From Echinostoma caproni (taxonomy: Eukaryota; Platyhelminthes; Trematoda; Plagiorchiida; Echinostomatidae), in assembly GCA_900618425.1 (NCBI GenBank), contig UZAN01039623.1:33781-97780 (forward strand): 64,000 nt of DNA. The letters run 5' to 3'. How positions within the stretch are numbered: the stretch's first letter is position 1; every line of letters begins with the position of its first letter. Under the pieces are notes generated by a model. That model was not told where the DNA came from. It ran no database searches and was given only the letters and a program-made list of their open reading frames with translations. A program made the position numbers and the translations under genes. This document shows, one piece after another, positions 25,340-35,952 of the stretch.

Positions 25340-26260
25340 GACAATGCGTATATTTGCCTATGGTATACAAAAGAAGCTTGGTGAAACCTGTGTTTCATTG
25401 TGCCAAGAATATTTGCTCTCCTGACAAACTTCAACAAGGAAAGGCTTTTATACAAAGGGGGCTACTGGATGATGATTATTCAGATAAATTTGTTGATGTG
25501 TATAGCACACATAGGCCACCGGTTGATCCCGTCTGCGATGTTCTGAAGAAAAGCGTGTTCTTCAAACCGACTTTCAGGCTGACTATCTAATGAGCAAAGT
25601 GCATTATGAGCTGAAGGTGGCCCTCTATAGAATCTTTCCTGCGTACAGCAGGACTTGCTGCCGCATATCCAGGGTCTTCTTCTGAACAACGGAAAACAGA
25701 GTCAGCCACCCATTCTGTTTCACATGTCATTCATCAGTTTATCTGTGGTGACGGTGTCACTAAGATGGGCAGAACCATTTGGCCCCTGACATAGCGGATG
25801 GTGGAACACATGCCCCAGTGATTACCACAGCTAATGACGTTGCACAAATTTGGAGGTCAGACTGATAAAAGGATTTAAGGATCGCCAGTAGCAAAACTTG
25901 TCATGACAAATGGACAGATCGTTGACCTACTTTCATCGTTTAAGCCGTCGTTACGTAACACGAATCTCAGCCTCGTAACATTCAGAAACGCTGTTAATCA
26001 ATTTGTGCAATACAACTTTCTGTGCACAAGGTACTGACGGAATCGGCTAAATTAGCGCTTAACTTATTCCCCACCCTGAAAGTTGTTAGCTGAAACAATG
26101 TAGCTATCAGATACGTTCTGTATTGATATTAGATTGTTTTCTATTGTAGTCATTGCGGAGATTAAATGTTACCAAAAATGTTAATACCTCGCAGTATTTG
26201 TCTTCCTCCTATTCTAAGGAATTGAATAAACAAGGACCAGTGTTTCAAATTATCTAGAAA
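25340..26260 (+). mobile_element. Penelope-like element remnant, 5'-truncated (end of RT, GIY-YIG nuclease, 3' UTR)
   Basis: Plus-strand frames from 25,352 read KNICSPDKLQQGKAFIQRG and VDPVCDVLKKSVFF. This segment ends the PLE reverse transcriptase. The frame then degenerates into VIHQFICG..GRT at about 25,725-25,775, corresponding to the start of the GIY-YIG nuclease (F-T-C-x-C-G-x-x-Y-I-G-R-T). The nuclease remnant continues to about 26,035. The tail from 26,140 (GTAGTCATTGCGGAGATTAA, TAATACCTCGCAGTATTTG) is homologous to the 3' ends of the composite copy at 26.58-27.78 kb. Stops and shifts make it a dead copy. Confidence 0.75.
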
Positions 26261-26565
26261 GTTAAATATGCTTGTCACATATCAGACAAGGAATTTATGC
26301 ATTCCTGCATTGAAAACAATGGGATTATCGGAGAATTCACTTGATTAATCTTAGCTTCCTTCCTGAAAATCAATCATACACAATTAGACTAGTCTAAATA
26401 GGACCACATGGTGTTTTGCTTATCAATATTTCTACTGGTTATTTTATAAATTGCACAAAAAAGGTTCGAAGTTACAGAAATCAATTGCCATCTACAAGTT
26501 GAATATAAAGGAAAAGCAGCACTCTGACGAAGGGATTTCTATAAACGTAATTATAGAACATCGCT

Positions 26566-26581
26566 AAACGAACAACATAGT
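26566..26581 (+). repeat. target-site duplication, left copy
   Basis: AAACGAACAACATAGT is repeated exactly at 27,776-27,791 in the same orientation, bracketing the composite Penelope-like insertion. Confidence 0.8.
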
Positions 26582-26744
26582 TAGAACAGAGAGAAGACAA
26601 ATACTGCGAGATGTTAACATTTCTTTTAATCTCTTCAGTTGCTACAACGTTAAACAGTCTGGTATTTATACAAGCAAGTTTTGATAATTACAGTGGTAAA
26701 ACGGACAATAGTCAGGGAAGCGGGGGTGAGGGTGGGGTGGGAAA

Positions 26745-27096
26745 TCAAGTCCATGGCAGTCTGACTGATTGTATAAGGAACTTTTGTGCACACAGGACTG
26801 GGTTACGTAACTTGATTAGCAGCGCTTCGCTAAACGCCAAAATCTTGGGATTCAGGTTACGCAATAACGGCTTGAACGACATTTGTGGGTCAACGGTGTG
26901 TCCAGTTGCTATGAGATGTTTCGCGATGGACGACCCTGGATTTCTCTTATCGGTTTGACCTCAGAGACTTTGTTGCGTCATCGATTGTACCAACCATTTG
27001 GGAATGTGTTCAGACATCCGCTGTGCCAGGGCCCGATTCGTTCTACCAATGTAAGTGTCACCGCAACTGCAAGTGAACTGCTAGACGATATGTGAA
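26745..27096 (-). pseudogene. GIY-YIG endonuclease domain of a Penelope-like element, frameshifted
   Basis: Minus-strand frame one (27,096 to 26,961) reads HIV, stop, then QFTCSCGDTYIGRTNRALA and SEHIPKWL. These are the Cys pair, the Y-I-G catalytic motif and the Arg region of the PLE nuclease. The stop is one codon before the QFTC block. After a TGA (26,961-26,966) a second frame continues SSIAKHLIATGHTVD and NPKILAFSEALLIKLRNP to a natural-looking stop at 26,745-26,747. The Glu in FSEALLIK sits at the expected catalytic position. One stop and one frameshift make it non-functional. Plus-strand open frames here are shadows. Confidence 0.85.
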
Positions 27097-27194
27097 GCAA
27101 AAGTTTTCGGCTGGTTCTGTTTTCGGTTGTCTAATTTGATTTCCCTTGATTTCCCACCCCACCCTCTCCCCCGCTTCCCTGACTATTGTCCGTC
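26889..27194. repeat. 306-bp direct repeat, unit 1
   Basis: Identical base for base, as read here, to 27,195-27,500. Each unit contains the minus-oriented nuclease fragment plus the first part of the plus-oriented 3' UTR, so it includes the inversion junction. Confidence 0.9.
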
Positions 27195-27500
27195 GTCAAC
27201 GGTGTGTCCAGTTGCTATGAGATGTTTCGCGATGGACGACCCTGGATTTCTCTTATCGGTTTGACCTCAGAGACTTTGTTGCGTCATCGATTGTACCAAC
27301 CATTTGGGAATGTGTTCAGACATCCGCTGTGCCAGGGCCCGATTCGTTCTACCAATGTAAGTGTCACCGCAACTGCAAGTGAACTGCTAGACGATATGTG
27401 AAGCAAAAGTTTTCGGCTGGTTCTGTTTTCGGTTGTCTAATTTGATTTCCCTTGATTTCCCACCCCACCCTCTCCCCCGCTTCCCTGACTATTGTCCGTC
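27195..27500. repeat. 306-bp direct repeat, unit 2 (next to assembly gap)
   Basis: Exact copy of 26,889-27,194, ending 20 bases before the N run. It carries a second, truncated copy of the Penelope nuclease on the minus strand. It could be a recent tandem duplication or an assembly artefact at the gap edge. Confidence 0.9.
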
Positions 27501-27520
27501 TTACCACTGTAATTATCAAA

Positions 27521-27663
27521 NNNNNNNNNNNNNNNNNNNNNNNNNNNNNNNNNNNNNNNNNNNNNNNNNNNNNNNNNNNNNNNNNNNNNNNNNNNNNNNN
27601 NNNNNNNNNNNNNNNNNNNNNNNNNNNNNNNNNNNNNNNNNNNNNNNNNNNNNNNNNNNNNNN
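27521..27663. other. assembly gap (143 N)
   Basis: Run of N within the right-hand 3' UTR of the composite Penelope-like insertion. Open frames drawn across it are meaningless. Confidence 0.99.
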
Positions 27664-27775
27664 TTTTACGTTGTAGCGACTGAAGAGATTAAAAGAAATG
27701 TTAACATCTCGCAGTATTTATCTTCTCTCTGTTCTAACGAATTGGATAAAGGGGACCCAATGTTTCAAGTTTCTA

Positions 27776-27791
27776 AAACGAACAACATAGT
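27776..27791 (+). repeat. target-site duplication, right copy
   Basis: AAACGAACAACATAGT, identical to 26,566-26,581. Confidence 0.8.
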
Positions 27792-30743
27792 ATTGATCCT
27801 ACATTTCCCAAGCTCACAATATTCGCTCAGATGTGTCACGGATTTTGTCCGTCCGACATGCTTGTTCATGAGTTTTAGCTAATTTTTTATCATATATCTG
27901 AGGTAGGTGAAAGGAAAACAATTGATTTTTTTTGAAATTTCCCACAGCATAAAAATGTTCTTGCACTCATTTATTTGGATAGTAAAAGGGCAACACGATT
28001 GGCGGATAAACTTGTGCTAGATAGTTTTCCAGTTTCCCAAAGAACATGATTCTCACTGATCCCACTGATCTACACGAAAATTCTATCTTAGGTTTGTCAG
28101 TTCAGTAGGTCACGGAGGTTCTAAGAGGATGAACCTCGACGGACGGGTTGAGTTGGTAGATAACTTCTGTCTCGTATTCTAACAACCTGTCCTTCGCTGA
28201 TGGGACGGTGTCCACAACTCCAGGGAAATCCTCGTCTTCCGATGGTTGTAAGTAAAACGGGTGCATGTTGTTACCGGGGCACATTTATCGGTTGATAAGT
28301 GAAAATTGTAAACTTTCAAAAACACTTGTGAAACAACTTAGTTACCAATGGTGACTGGGATAACACAATCATGCATCACATGAAGGGCGGTAAAAATTCC
28401 TTTCGTCTCAACTGAGGTACTCGTAAATTTTCGATTCCCCCTACATGATTGATGGCAGGATTTACTCTTTCACGATGCTATAATATTCTTGGAGAATGCT
28501 CATTCATAGCACCTTAAATGTTTCGTTCCTAATCAGATGTATATAACATATCCCTAACCTCAGTAGTAAACGACGAGTGTACGATAACCCATTTGATCTA
28601 ATCAAACTTACTACACACATTACAGGATTAACTCCACGATCAACTACACACACAATTAGTGTCAGATAACGACGGGTGGAGAAGTGAGATTAAAATCCGT
28701 GTTTATTGTTGTGCATCTGTCGACAAGTTTGATCAAATAATCTCAACGTTTTCGTATGAATCGGTTCTTGTCAGCAAAGAGATGTTTAACCGAGCAGTTG
28801 GTGCCAGCATAACTAAAACCACAAACAGGTCAAAGCTACTTGTTGATGAGTTTACCCAGTTTATACCCTAGCTGGACTATTCTAGAGGGAAGGATTAGGA
28901 ATTTTCGCGTTCCCGTAAAAACGTGGAAGAAAAAAACCCGGTCGAGTGTTTTATCTCTACTGTCTCTCATCTGTCTGTGATATTGTTTATGAACGAAGCG
29001 TTAAAGCTCTTGGGTAAACTTTTATGAGACAATAACAACTATAGCGGGGCTTTTTTCCATGTTTATACATGTCGAGGTAATTTCTAGTTGAATCCTAGTG
29101 CCGTTCAACTTTGAAAGTGCCGTGAATTACTGTTCACGTTTACTCTGCACTGACCAATTTGAAATGACGCTAAAATATGTGGTTATGTATCAGCCAAGAA
29201 CGTTCAGCGTTTGAAAAAAAACTGGACAGTGAAATCCAAACGGAAAAACAAAAACGGATCGTGTCAAACAATAGGGTCATTGAATTCTCACCTACCGGCA
29301 AAGGTAATTCAGGAAAAAATCTAGCTACTGGACAGCAACCAAACCTTTTAAATGGTGGGTTGGTTATGAGAAAAAATACTTCAAGGTAGGGGTAAAACTG
29401 TATCAAGAATAAAGAATCACGCAACAGTCCCCAATTGGTATATAAAATAAATGCCACTTTTATATTAAAAATGAATGGTTTCTGATTTGGAGCTATGAGA
29501 TAGAGCCCAAATTATAAAGCGGTAGTTAGCACGGTGGTCAAGGTGGATTCCATGTTTAAAAAAAGGAATGGAATATATCACAGAATTTCATTCAAGTTTT
29601 TCACATTGAGGTTTCTCGTGAGCTGGATTTTGCTCTGGATGAGCTATGTAGAATATCCTTTTCCTTTTTTATATTTCACGAAAGTTTCAACAACTTATCA
29701 TTGAAAGGTAATGTTTGAAACAATACAGGGCTGTATGCTACCGGGCGCGTCCCAGGATCACCGATATGGATGGTGGTTGATTGTGAATAGCCTGAACCTT
29801 AGCCCAGTCAAGACGTAACCACGGGGAATCGACCACAAGGCTTGAGGACGCTTGAGGTCAGTTTTTGCTTGACCGGCGCTCTCCATTATACGACACCTCG
29901 TGATTCTGTAGACCAGAATCCGACGTGGGGGTGATCGCCGTCACTGATCCTGTCCTGGTCCATCTACTGGACATAATGTTCCGGAACAGGCCAATGGACT
30001 GCACGTCAGGTCATCTGTTAGTCTAAAATAACCCCGCTGCCTTACGTGTTATGATCAGACATACAAAGACTATAAAACTGCTTCCTCAAACAAGAAAGCT
30101 GGATGAGGTACCATGCACCCGCTTCGTAATCCAAACTGTGCTGCGGACACTAAACAGAATCATACTCCAGCGAAAATGACGATGAACATACATGGAGCCA
30201 AGTTATTCTCGGGCAAGATAAGGAAGATTCGTTAGGTGAACCATCCCAAGACGCTAGGCTCTGAACATTTATCATACTGACACAGAAGAACATGATTTGC
30301 TCATCGCTGACTTTTGATCGATCAATATTAAAACACCGTTCTTTAGTGTGCATGAGCACCAATGTTTGTTGATAGACATCTCTATTGTTGTGCAAATAAA
30401 ACGTCACGTCCAGTCTAAATAGATTTCTTATGGGTTTCTGTTTCCTGTCCTAAAGTGTAGGTAACAAGAGTATTCCGGATGTCAATCATTGGGAATCGAA
30501 TTGAATTATCTGATCAAGTTATTTGATAGACATTTTTGTATTAGCTTTGTGGGAGCAAGCCCACCATGCAGCCATTCACGAGATTCCCGGATAAGGAAAC
30601 CTGAACCACGTCCAAATGAAACCGATTACACAACGTCGCAGTGCAGCAGTTTTACGAAAGATTTTTGTTTCCCAGGTTCCACCGATGGAGATAAAAGAAT
30701 CGTAATTTACTTTCGAGATAATTCATTGCTCAATCTATCTTAC

Positions 30744-30841
30744 CTTGCAAAATACACGCAGCCAGCCGGTGCATTTCTACATTTCGACCGATCAACCTGC
30801 CACTGTGCAAGTCCCTCCGTAATTGCAGGTACAACAGATAT
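30744..30841 (-). CDS. FERM gene exon, F2 lobe helix 1
   Basis: 98 nt: 1 + 32 codons + 1. It begins after TTTGAACAG and ends CAAG/GTAAGA. The peptide YLLYLQLRRDLHSGRL then ACILQ matches the F2 signature (T-R-Y-L-x-x-L-Q-L-K-x-D-L-x-x-G-R-L ... Q-A-E). The first base completes the Arg codon of the family T-R-Y motif (CG+A) and the last completes Ala of the A-E-I-G-D-Y-D motif. Plus-strand open frames over the same bases (30,489-30,854) are shadows. Confidence 0.93.
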
Positions 30842-32565
30842 CTGTTCAAAGTAAGGGAGGGGACAGTCAAATAGAGAAACGTTTTCTAGCCCTGGTGGTT
30901 ATAAATAATCCTGGCATAGATCATATTGTTCCACTCTCAGCACATAATTGAAAATGAATCAAACAAAAGAGAATCATCAAGTATCCACAACCACCGTCTG
31001 TGCAATTAATTCTAATGGGTGTAACTCACTTATACACTCTAGTCTTCCCCCCTCTCCGTATCACGAAACATTGTCTGTAGAACCAGAAACCTTCTCATTG
31101 AGCTCATGGAGAGAAACGTACACTCTATGTGAAGATTATCAAAGATTTAAATGTAGGAAGACGTTTTTGGTTTGGGCGTTTTTTCATCTGGCCGTTTAAT
31201 ATGCCATCTATTGGTCTTATAGCCAAACACTAAAATCCGTCGTATTGGACTTCATTTATCAAATAAATTGTTTTATTCTAAGACCTTGTGCTCGCAAAAT
31301 AATGTCACCAAATTATGAATATCAGTGATGCAATGAAGATGTGCAATGTTCTTGTCAGAGTATGGAATAGCGGAGTCGCTGTTCTGTTGGCTCATCAGCC
31401 ATATGCATCATTGCCCGAACTCAGGGTAGACCTCAAGTTGGAAATTGAATTCACTGCCTCTGAGCCCACGGTCGGTAGATAATACGAAGGACCATGCAAA
31501 GATCCTGGTGTCCCTCAAGAGGCGATAGCGGCATCAGAATTTTCATACAGGGTGTTTTAAAACAAGTGGGGATTAAAGTGATTCGATCCCAAATATACGA
31601 GGTTGTAATTAATTTATCAATCACTTTCGATTACTGTACTTTACCTTGGTACTTTGCTTATTCTCATGCAATACATAACCTCAGAAGCAGTTGAGGTTTT
31701 CCTTCAGAAGGTTGTCAGATTATTCTTGCTGTTGAATCACCTAAACTGAGGTGACGATATTGCTGAAGAGACAAAACAGTTTAGCTCAATTGAGAATCTC
31801 AATAGAATGTAAGGAATCCCATAATCGAGTCAAAAATGTATACTGCTTGATGGAATTGCGCTGTTGACGAGTTCTAACAGATAAAATAACAAGACGAAAT
31901 AATTTCTCGGTTCTATTCGGTATTAGAAACACTCAGTGAGGACTTTTGTATAATTCATTACGATTTATAAAGTTCAAATTTTTTGCGTGCTACAGATGAA
32001 CCGGGAAATAACTCAAAACATGTGCAGACTTATTCTATCCCTTCAGAATGTACTTAAAATCCTTTTTGAATTTAAGATCAAGTCTATATGAGTAGGTCAG
32101 AGTAATAAAAGTTATTTGTGCCGGAAAGAGCTAAGAACAGTATTGATCCAAAGAGTGTGCCCAATTAACGGATCCGCAACGAACACGATTCACGAAATCT
32201 CGCATCGATTGGTCTGAACTTTTTTTTAAATAGCGCTTATTAAATTTATATAATTCGTTCACAAATAAAACAAATACCTACCCTGTAAATATAATACAAC
32301 CGTGGAACCCAAAATTACTTGTTTATTTAACCCGAAATAATCAACTTTCGAATTACTTCATATATTACTATGCATGTAGTTGCAGGAAGATAATAAAGAA
32401 TACAAGCTTGTTAGAATGGCACGTTTTTGCATCGTTAGACAGAAATTCCAGAATTAACCCATTAACACATTAGAACACAAGTCCGAAGGCGAACACTTGT
32501 TTTCCAGTGCTTCATAATCGTGCCTGTACAGATCATATAGGGGACACATTTTCACGCTGGGTCAG

Positions 32566-32792
32566 AAGGTCATTCGAGATGGGGAGAGGGGAGAGGTTGA
32601 ATGAGTCCTATGTATCTGCTTTTGAGTGACTCTGAGCGGAGTGTTGGTGTTAGTGGTGATGGTGGTGATTATCAATTTAGAGTCAGGGTAAGTGGAGAGC
32701 TTGAAGTGGATATTTACTCCTTCCGGTGCGTTCGCAATGAAACATGCATCGGCCACACGGTGAAGCAACTGTCCCAACACTTCCCAGGCTAG
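32566..32792 (-). repeat. interspersed repeat, copy in minus orientation
   Basis: From AAGGTCATTCGAGATGGGGA onward it matches the reverse complement of 32,998-33,147 with scattered changes. Shared words include AGGGTAAGTGGAGAGCTTGA and GGAGTGTTGGTG. The minus-strand frame reads through as LLHRVADACFIANAPEG, which suggests a decayed coding or SINE-body origin. Confidence 0.6.
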
Positions 32793-32920
32793 TTAAGACA
32801 AAGAGGCACAGGGGGCATGCGATACGCCATACTTGGTCATCTAGTGGATAAAGGCCATCAAATTAGACCATAATCCGCGTTCAGCGTAACCTGCTGAGTA
32901 CCCGCAACGGCTGTTAAACA

Positions 32921-33147
32921 ATGCGCTTTCACAAACTGGCCACAGCTGAGGCAATAGGCATTCGCCTTTTAGCACCAGATCTATGCGCACAAAAGCGACT
33001 GGTTCAAGCTCTCGACTTACCCTGGCCTCAAATCGACATCCCCCTCACCGCCACCAACACTCCGCTTACAGTCGATCTCATCCAAACACAGACACATAGG
33101 GCTTACCTTACTTCTCCCCTCTCCCAATCCCGAATGACCTTTCGATC
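32921..33147 (+). repeat. interspersed repeat, copy in plus orientation
   Basis: Mirror copy of 32,566-32,792. The frame reads RFHKLATAEAIGIRLLAP and ends LTSPLSQSRMTF, against TSPLSPSRMTF in the minus copy. The outer ends (CGAATGACCTTTCG and AGAAGGTCATTCG) are inverted, about 580 bp apart. Confidence 0.6.
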
Positions 33148-33502
33148 CAGTTTGAAAATGTGGCCTCACTAACAACAAACCCCATGTGCTTGAGAAAACA
33201 ATTCGACACAGCCATCTCGCCACCAACCCCTAATGACCCGAACCATTGCGCATGTGTGAGGACCAAAGTGTGAGCAACATCCGGTCATGGAACTGGAATG
33301 TTGATTATTTCTTTTCAAACTTGTCATGACTTCGCCTCCCCCTCCCTTCTAAACAGTTTGATATAAATTGCAGTCAAAGTAAACTAGGTTAAACACACTA
33401 AAGTTTTCAGTTTCAGAGAGCAAAGATAACAAATCGCGTTTGATTGTGTTACATTGTTATACACACAATACTTGATTACAGGTCGAATACCTGAAGACTC
33501 AC

Positions 33503-33584
33503 CGCGTTTTTTCTTGGGCAAATTCCTCGAGCGGGTTACTGGGGTAGTGTTTTACCCGAAAGTTCAGAGACCTAGGGCTAACAT
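33503..33584 (-). CDS. FERM gene exon, start of F2 lobe
   Basis: 82 nt: 2 + 26 codons + 2. The 3' splice site TTTTTCCTCTCTCAG is strong. The 5' splice site is ACGCG/GTGAGT. The peptide LNFRVKHYPSNPLEEFAQEK is the conserved (L-x-F-R-V-K-F-Y-P-x-x-P-x-x-L/F-x-x-E) entry to F2. It completes a Tyr codon with the exon at 34,674 (T+AT) and leaves CG for the T-R-Y arginine. Confidence 0.93.
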
Positions 33585-34673
33585 CTGAGAGAGGAAAAAC
33601 GAATTGATTATGAGTGGCCAGCATAAACTGAAAGTCAATGCAGCACGTTTTTTAATTAACGACTATTCCATTTTTGAATCTGGAAAAAGATTTAGGCTTA
33701 ATGTTGCGATTTTTGTGTTACACTCTCACCGGTGCTGCATCGTCATTGATACTCATAGCAGAAATTGTTCAGCTGCACTGGAGCTGGTTTTAAAAGCAGA
33801 AGAACTGGTACATCACTCACATATCCTATATTAGGAAAACTGTCTCAACCCCGGTGGCAAATTACAGACTTTGAATAATAGAAACAACGAGCAATTTGAA
33901 ATCCTTCTAATTAAAAAAATCAATGTTCAAAATCAGTCTACTATCAGTGCTCAATCTGGAACATAAACCTTTACCCTAATAAGTTCCATAATTGGCACTT
34001 TTCAGAAATGCAGAGAGATGAAATATGGAACATTTTTTGACCTCGGCTCTCTGTCCCAACTCAGTCAATAACCTGCCCAGGTCATAAATTTAACCTCGCG
34101 GAACTCAGCCCTGGCGCTGTGAAATGAGACTCGCCCAAACGCGATAGCCCCCACTCTGAGTTATATCAAAACGTTTCACACAGTCACATGATAAGAGTAA
34201 AAATTACACGTGACTGTTCGTACTTTGTCCGATCTGATCACAACTGATTTCCACCCTGTAGGATAGATACGTCTTTAGTCGTCGCCATGACACTAGTAGA
34301 ACCCCATATTTCAATAGGTATTGATTGGTTTGAGTCAATGGAAACGTTTCTCGTTTTTCTATTACTCTCTTCTTTCCAAGCTACCCTGGTCTCTTGAATC
34401 CTCTTTGCTATTGGAGTATCACCACCCGGAGAAAGAAATCAATCATTTTCAGATTGTCTATCTCAACAGGTTGTTGAGCTTCCTACAGTTGTGCACATGA
34501 ATGACATCGGGTAAGAGTTAAATGTGAACGACTATCTTAAAGTTGACTTGATTTTAAAAAAAACAGTAAGAACATGAAATCAAATTTGTAAACATTTTTT
34601 AAACTCAAATCTTACTAAAATTGGAATCTGCAAGCTACAAACAGACATATATCTTTACCCAAAGGAAACTCAC
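33585..34673 (-). other. 1.1-kb intron
   Basis: Starts GTGAGT (34,668-34,673) and ends CTCTCTCAG. Nothing recognised inside. Confidence 0.75.
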
Positions 34674-34716
34674 ATTTGAGTTGTTTGTAAACGGTTTTGG
34701 ACATTTCCAGCCATTG
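34674..34716 (-). CDS. FERM gene micro-exon, F1-F2 linker
   Basis: 43 nt: 14 codons + 1. It starts after TTTTATCTCCTTAG and ends before GTGAGT. The peptide QWLEMSKTVYKQLK matches the invariant linker (R-x-W-L-D-x-x-K-x-V-x-K-Q-L/V-K) after F1. Small size, exact motif and matching phases make it convincing although it is far too short to appear as an open frame. Confidence 0.93.
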
Positions 34717-35767
34717 CTAAGGAGATAAAAAGGGGAGTGAAACTTTCAGCCACACGAAAGGACTGCGGAACTGCAGTTTATAAAGTAAGAAATAACCTGG
34801 AGAGCTAACGATGTTATACTGGGATATTGTTCTCGGTCTATGTCATCTGGTGCTTGAGACCATTGATCAAGCAGTGAGACAATATAATCAAAGGTCCAAA
34901 ATGACTAAAAGTCACCCATTTATTATTTAGCCGTCAACCACACCCTCTTTCAAAAGTGTCGTGCCTCAATAAAACATGCACATGTAAGATGAACTCCTAT
35001 CCATACCGATAAATGACCTCGGTGTACTCAAGGCAACAAGAGACACAGTTGAGCATCGTCTCATGAGCCCTGCGCGCCCATTTCATCACATATAATAGAC
35101 ATTTTTCGGGTTGCCGCACCGTTCTTCGCAATTGCGCATAAAACGTTTTTTTTACGAAATGAAAGTCCGAAGTTTAGTTCCTGTCCCTAAGTGTGTTAGT
35201 GTTAGTGATTTTCTTCTGAATAATGACTGAAGTAACCCAAAACAATGCATTAGTGAACTTGGTGAACATGTGGATTTATTTTTATATCAGTATTACATGA
35301 GTTATTTTAATTTATTACTAAGAACAGTTTACAAATACTTCTGCAACGATTCATATAACCGGCATATCCCATTTTTCGTCCATGGACTTTTCACTGGATC
35401 AAAGAGCAAACGCGTGAGTGTAACTTAATTAGAACAACGATGATTATAAGCTCTTTCCAAACTCAGAAACTATTTCACCTTAAATTGAATTTAGTTGTTC
35501 CGTTTGTGAAAAAGCGGGTTTGGTTCCGTCCCGGATTCAAGGCATTGAGTCGAATTTCTATTAATACTGATAATTGCATATTGTTTAAATCTTACTGAAG
35601 TCCCAGATTCCATTTAATTGAGTTAAATAAAAACTGATTATAATAATATCTGTCGTGACAAATCAAACGTATAACAAATAATTACGAATATATCTGAAGC
35701 TCATCGGGAAAACACTGTCTTTATTGCTGGACTTCAGCATTTGCCAACAACTGAATTATGTGCTCAC
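34717..35767 (-). other. 1.1-kb intron
   Basis: Starts GTGAGC (35,762-35,767) and ends CCTTAG. AT-rich, nothing recognised. Confidence 0.75.
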
Positions 35768-35952
35768 CCGTTGTTTTGTCCGATCGAGGTATCGAAGTCC
35801 GAAATAATCCTTGGCGACAATTCCGTTCAGACGTTCAATTACTTGATTGAATAAGGCACGCCCCAGACACGTATTCTGTTGAGTAACGAAATCAAATTTA
35901 TAGTAACGAACACTCTCATCCAGTCTCATTACACTTGTACGTGTTACGTCAG
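35768..35952 (-). CDS. FERM gene exon, F1 (ubiquitin-like) lobe
   Basis: 185 nt: 2 + 61 codons. It begins after TTATTGTTCACAG and ends CAACGG/GTGAGC. It encodes the two first strands (SVMRLDESVRYYKFDF), the helix (GRALFNQVIERLN) and the signature KDYFGLRYLDRTKQ. This is the D/E-Y-F-G-L motif diagnostic of FERM F1. It joins the linker micro-exon in phase 0. It needs an upstream exon ending in phase 1; I could not place that exon with confidence. The closest relatives should be FRMD/EPB41-like adaptors, but the subfamily is not assigned. Confidence 0.94.

Larger units (their letters stand above)
26582..27775. mobile_element. composite Penelope-like insertion with opposed 3' ends
   Basis: The left part is minus-oriented: a 3' UTR (26,582-26,744) and GIY-YIG nuclease (26,745-27,096). 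The right part is plus-oriented: 3' UTR from about 27,441 through the gap to 27,775. The left UTR at about 26,676-26,752 is the reverse complement of about 27,450-27,521. The words GTTGTAGC.ACTGAAGAGATT and TGTTAACATCTCGCAGTATT occur at both ends pointing outwards. The whole block is flanked by a perfect 16-bp direct repeat. PLEs are known for partial, tandem and inverted copies, so one insertion event is a plausible origin. The left end is shorter than the right by about 37 bases. Confidence 0.72.
24043..30743 (-). other. 6.7-kb intron carrying Penelope-like elements and an assembly gap
   Basis: Holds the PLE cluster at 25.34-27.79 kb, a 143-base gap, and a polar plus-strand open frame at 29,177-29,389. 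A GC-richer stretch of unknown nature lies at about 29,730-30,030. The open frame at 24,457-24,729 (plus) is polar and GC-richer than its surroundings but unrecognised, and may be repeat-derived. Confidence 0.6.
30842..33502 (-). other. 2.7-kb intron with an inverted repeat pair
   Basis: Holds the opposed repeat copies at 32,566-33,145. A plus-strand frame at 30,948-31,199 is open and Ser/Glu-rich but has no recognised domain. Confidence 0.6.

Noticed and set aside
26611..27401. Plus-strand open frames of 70-115 codons, two of them nearly identical
   Set aside because: Antisense shadows of the Penelope GIY-YIG nuclease on the minus strand; the identity comes from the 306-bp duplication.
30489..30854. 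121-codon plus-strand open frame
   Set aside because: Overlaps the phase-matched F2 exon on the minus strand (30,744-30,841); no domain in the plus reading.
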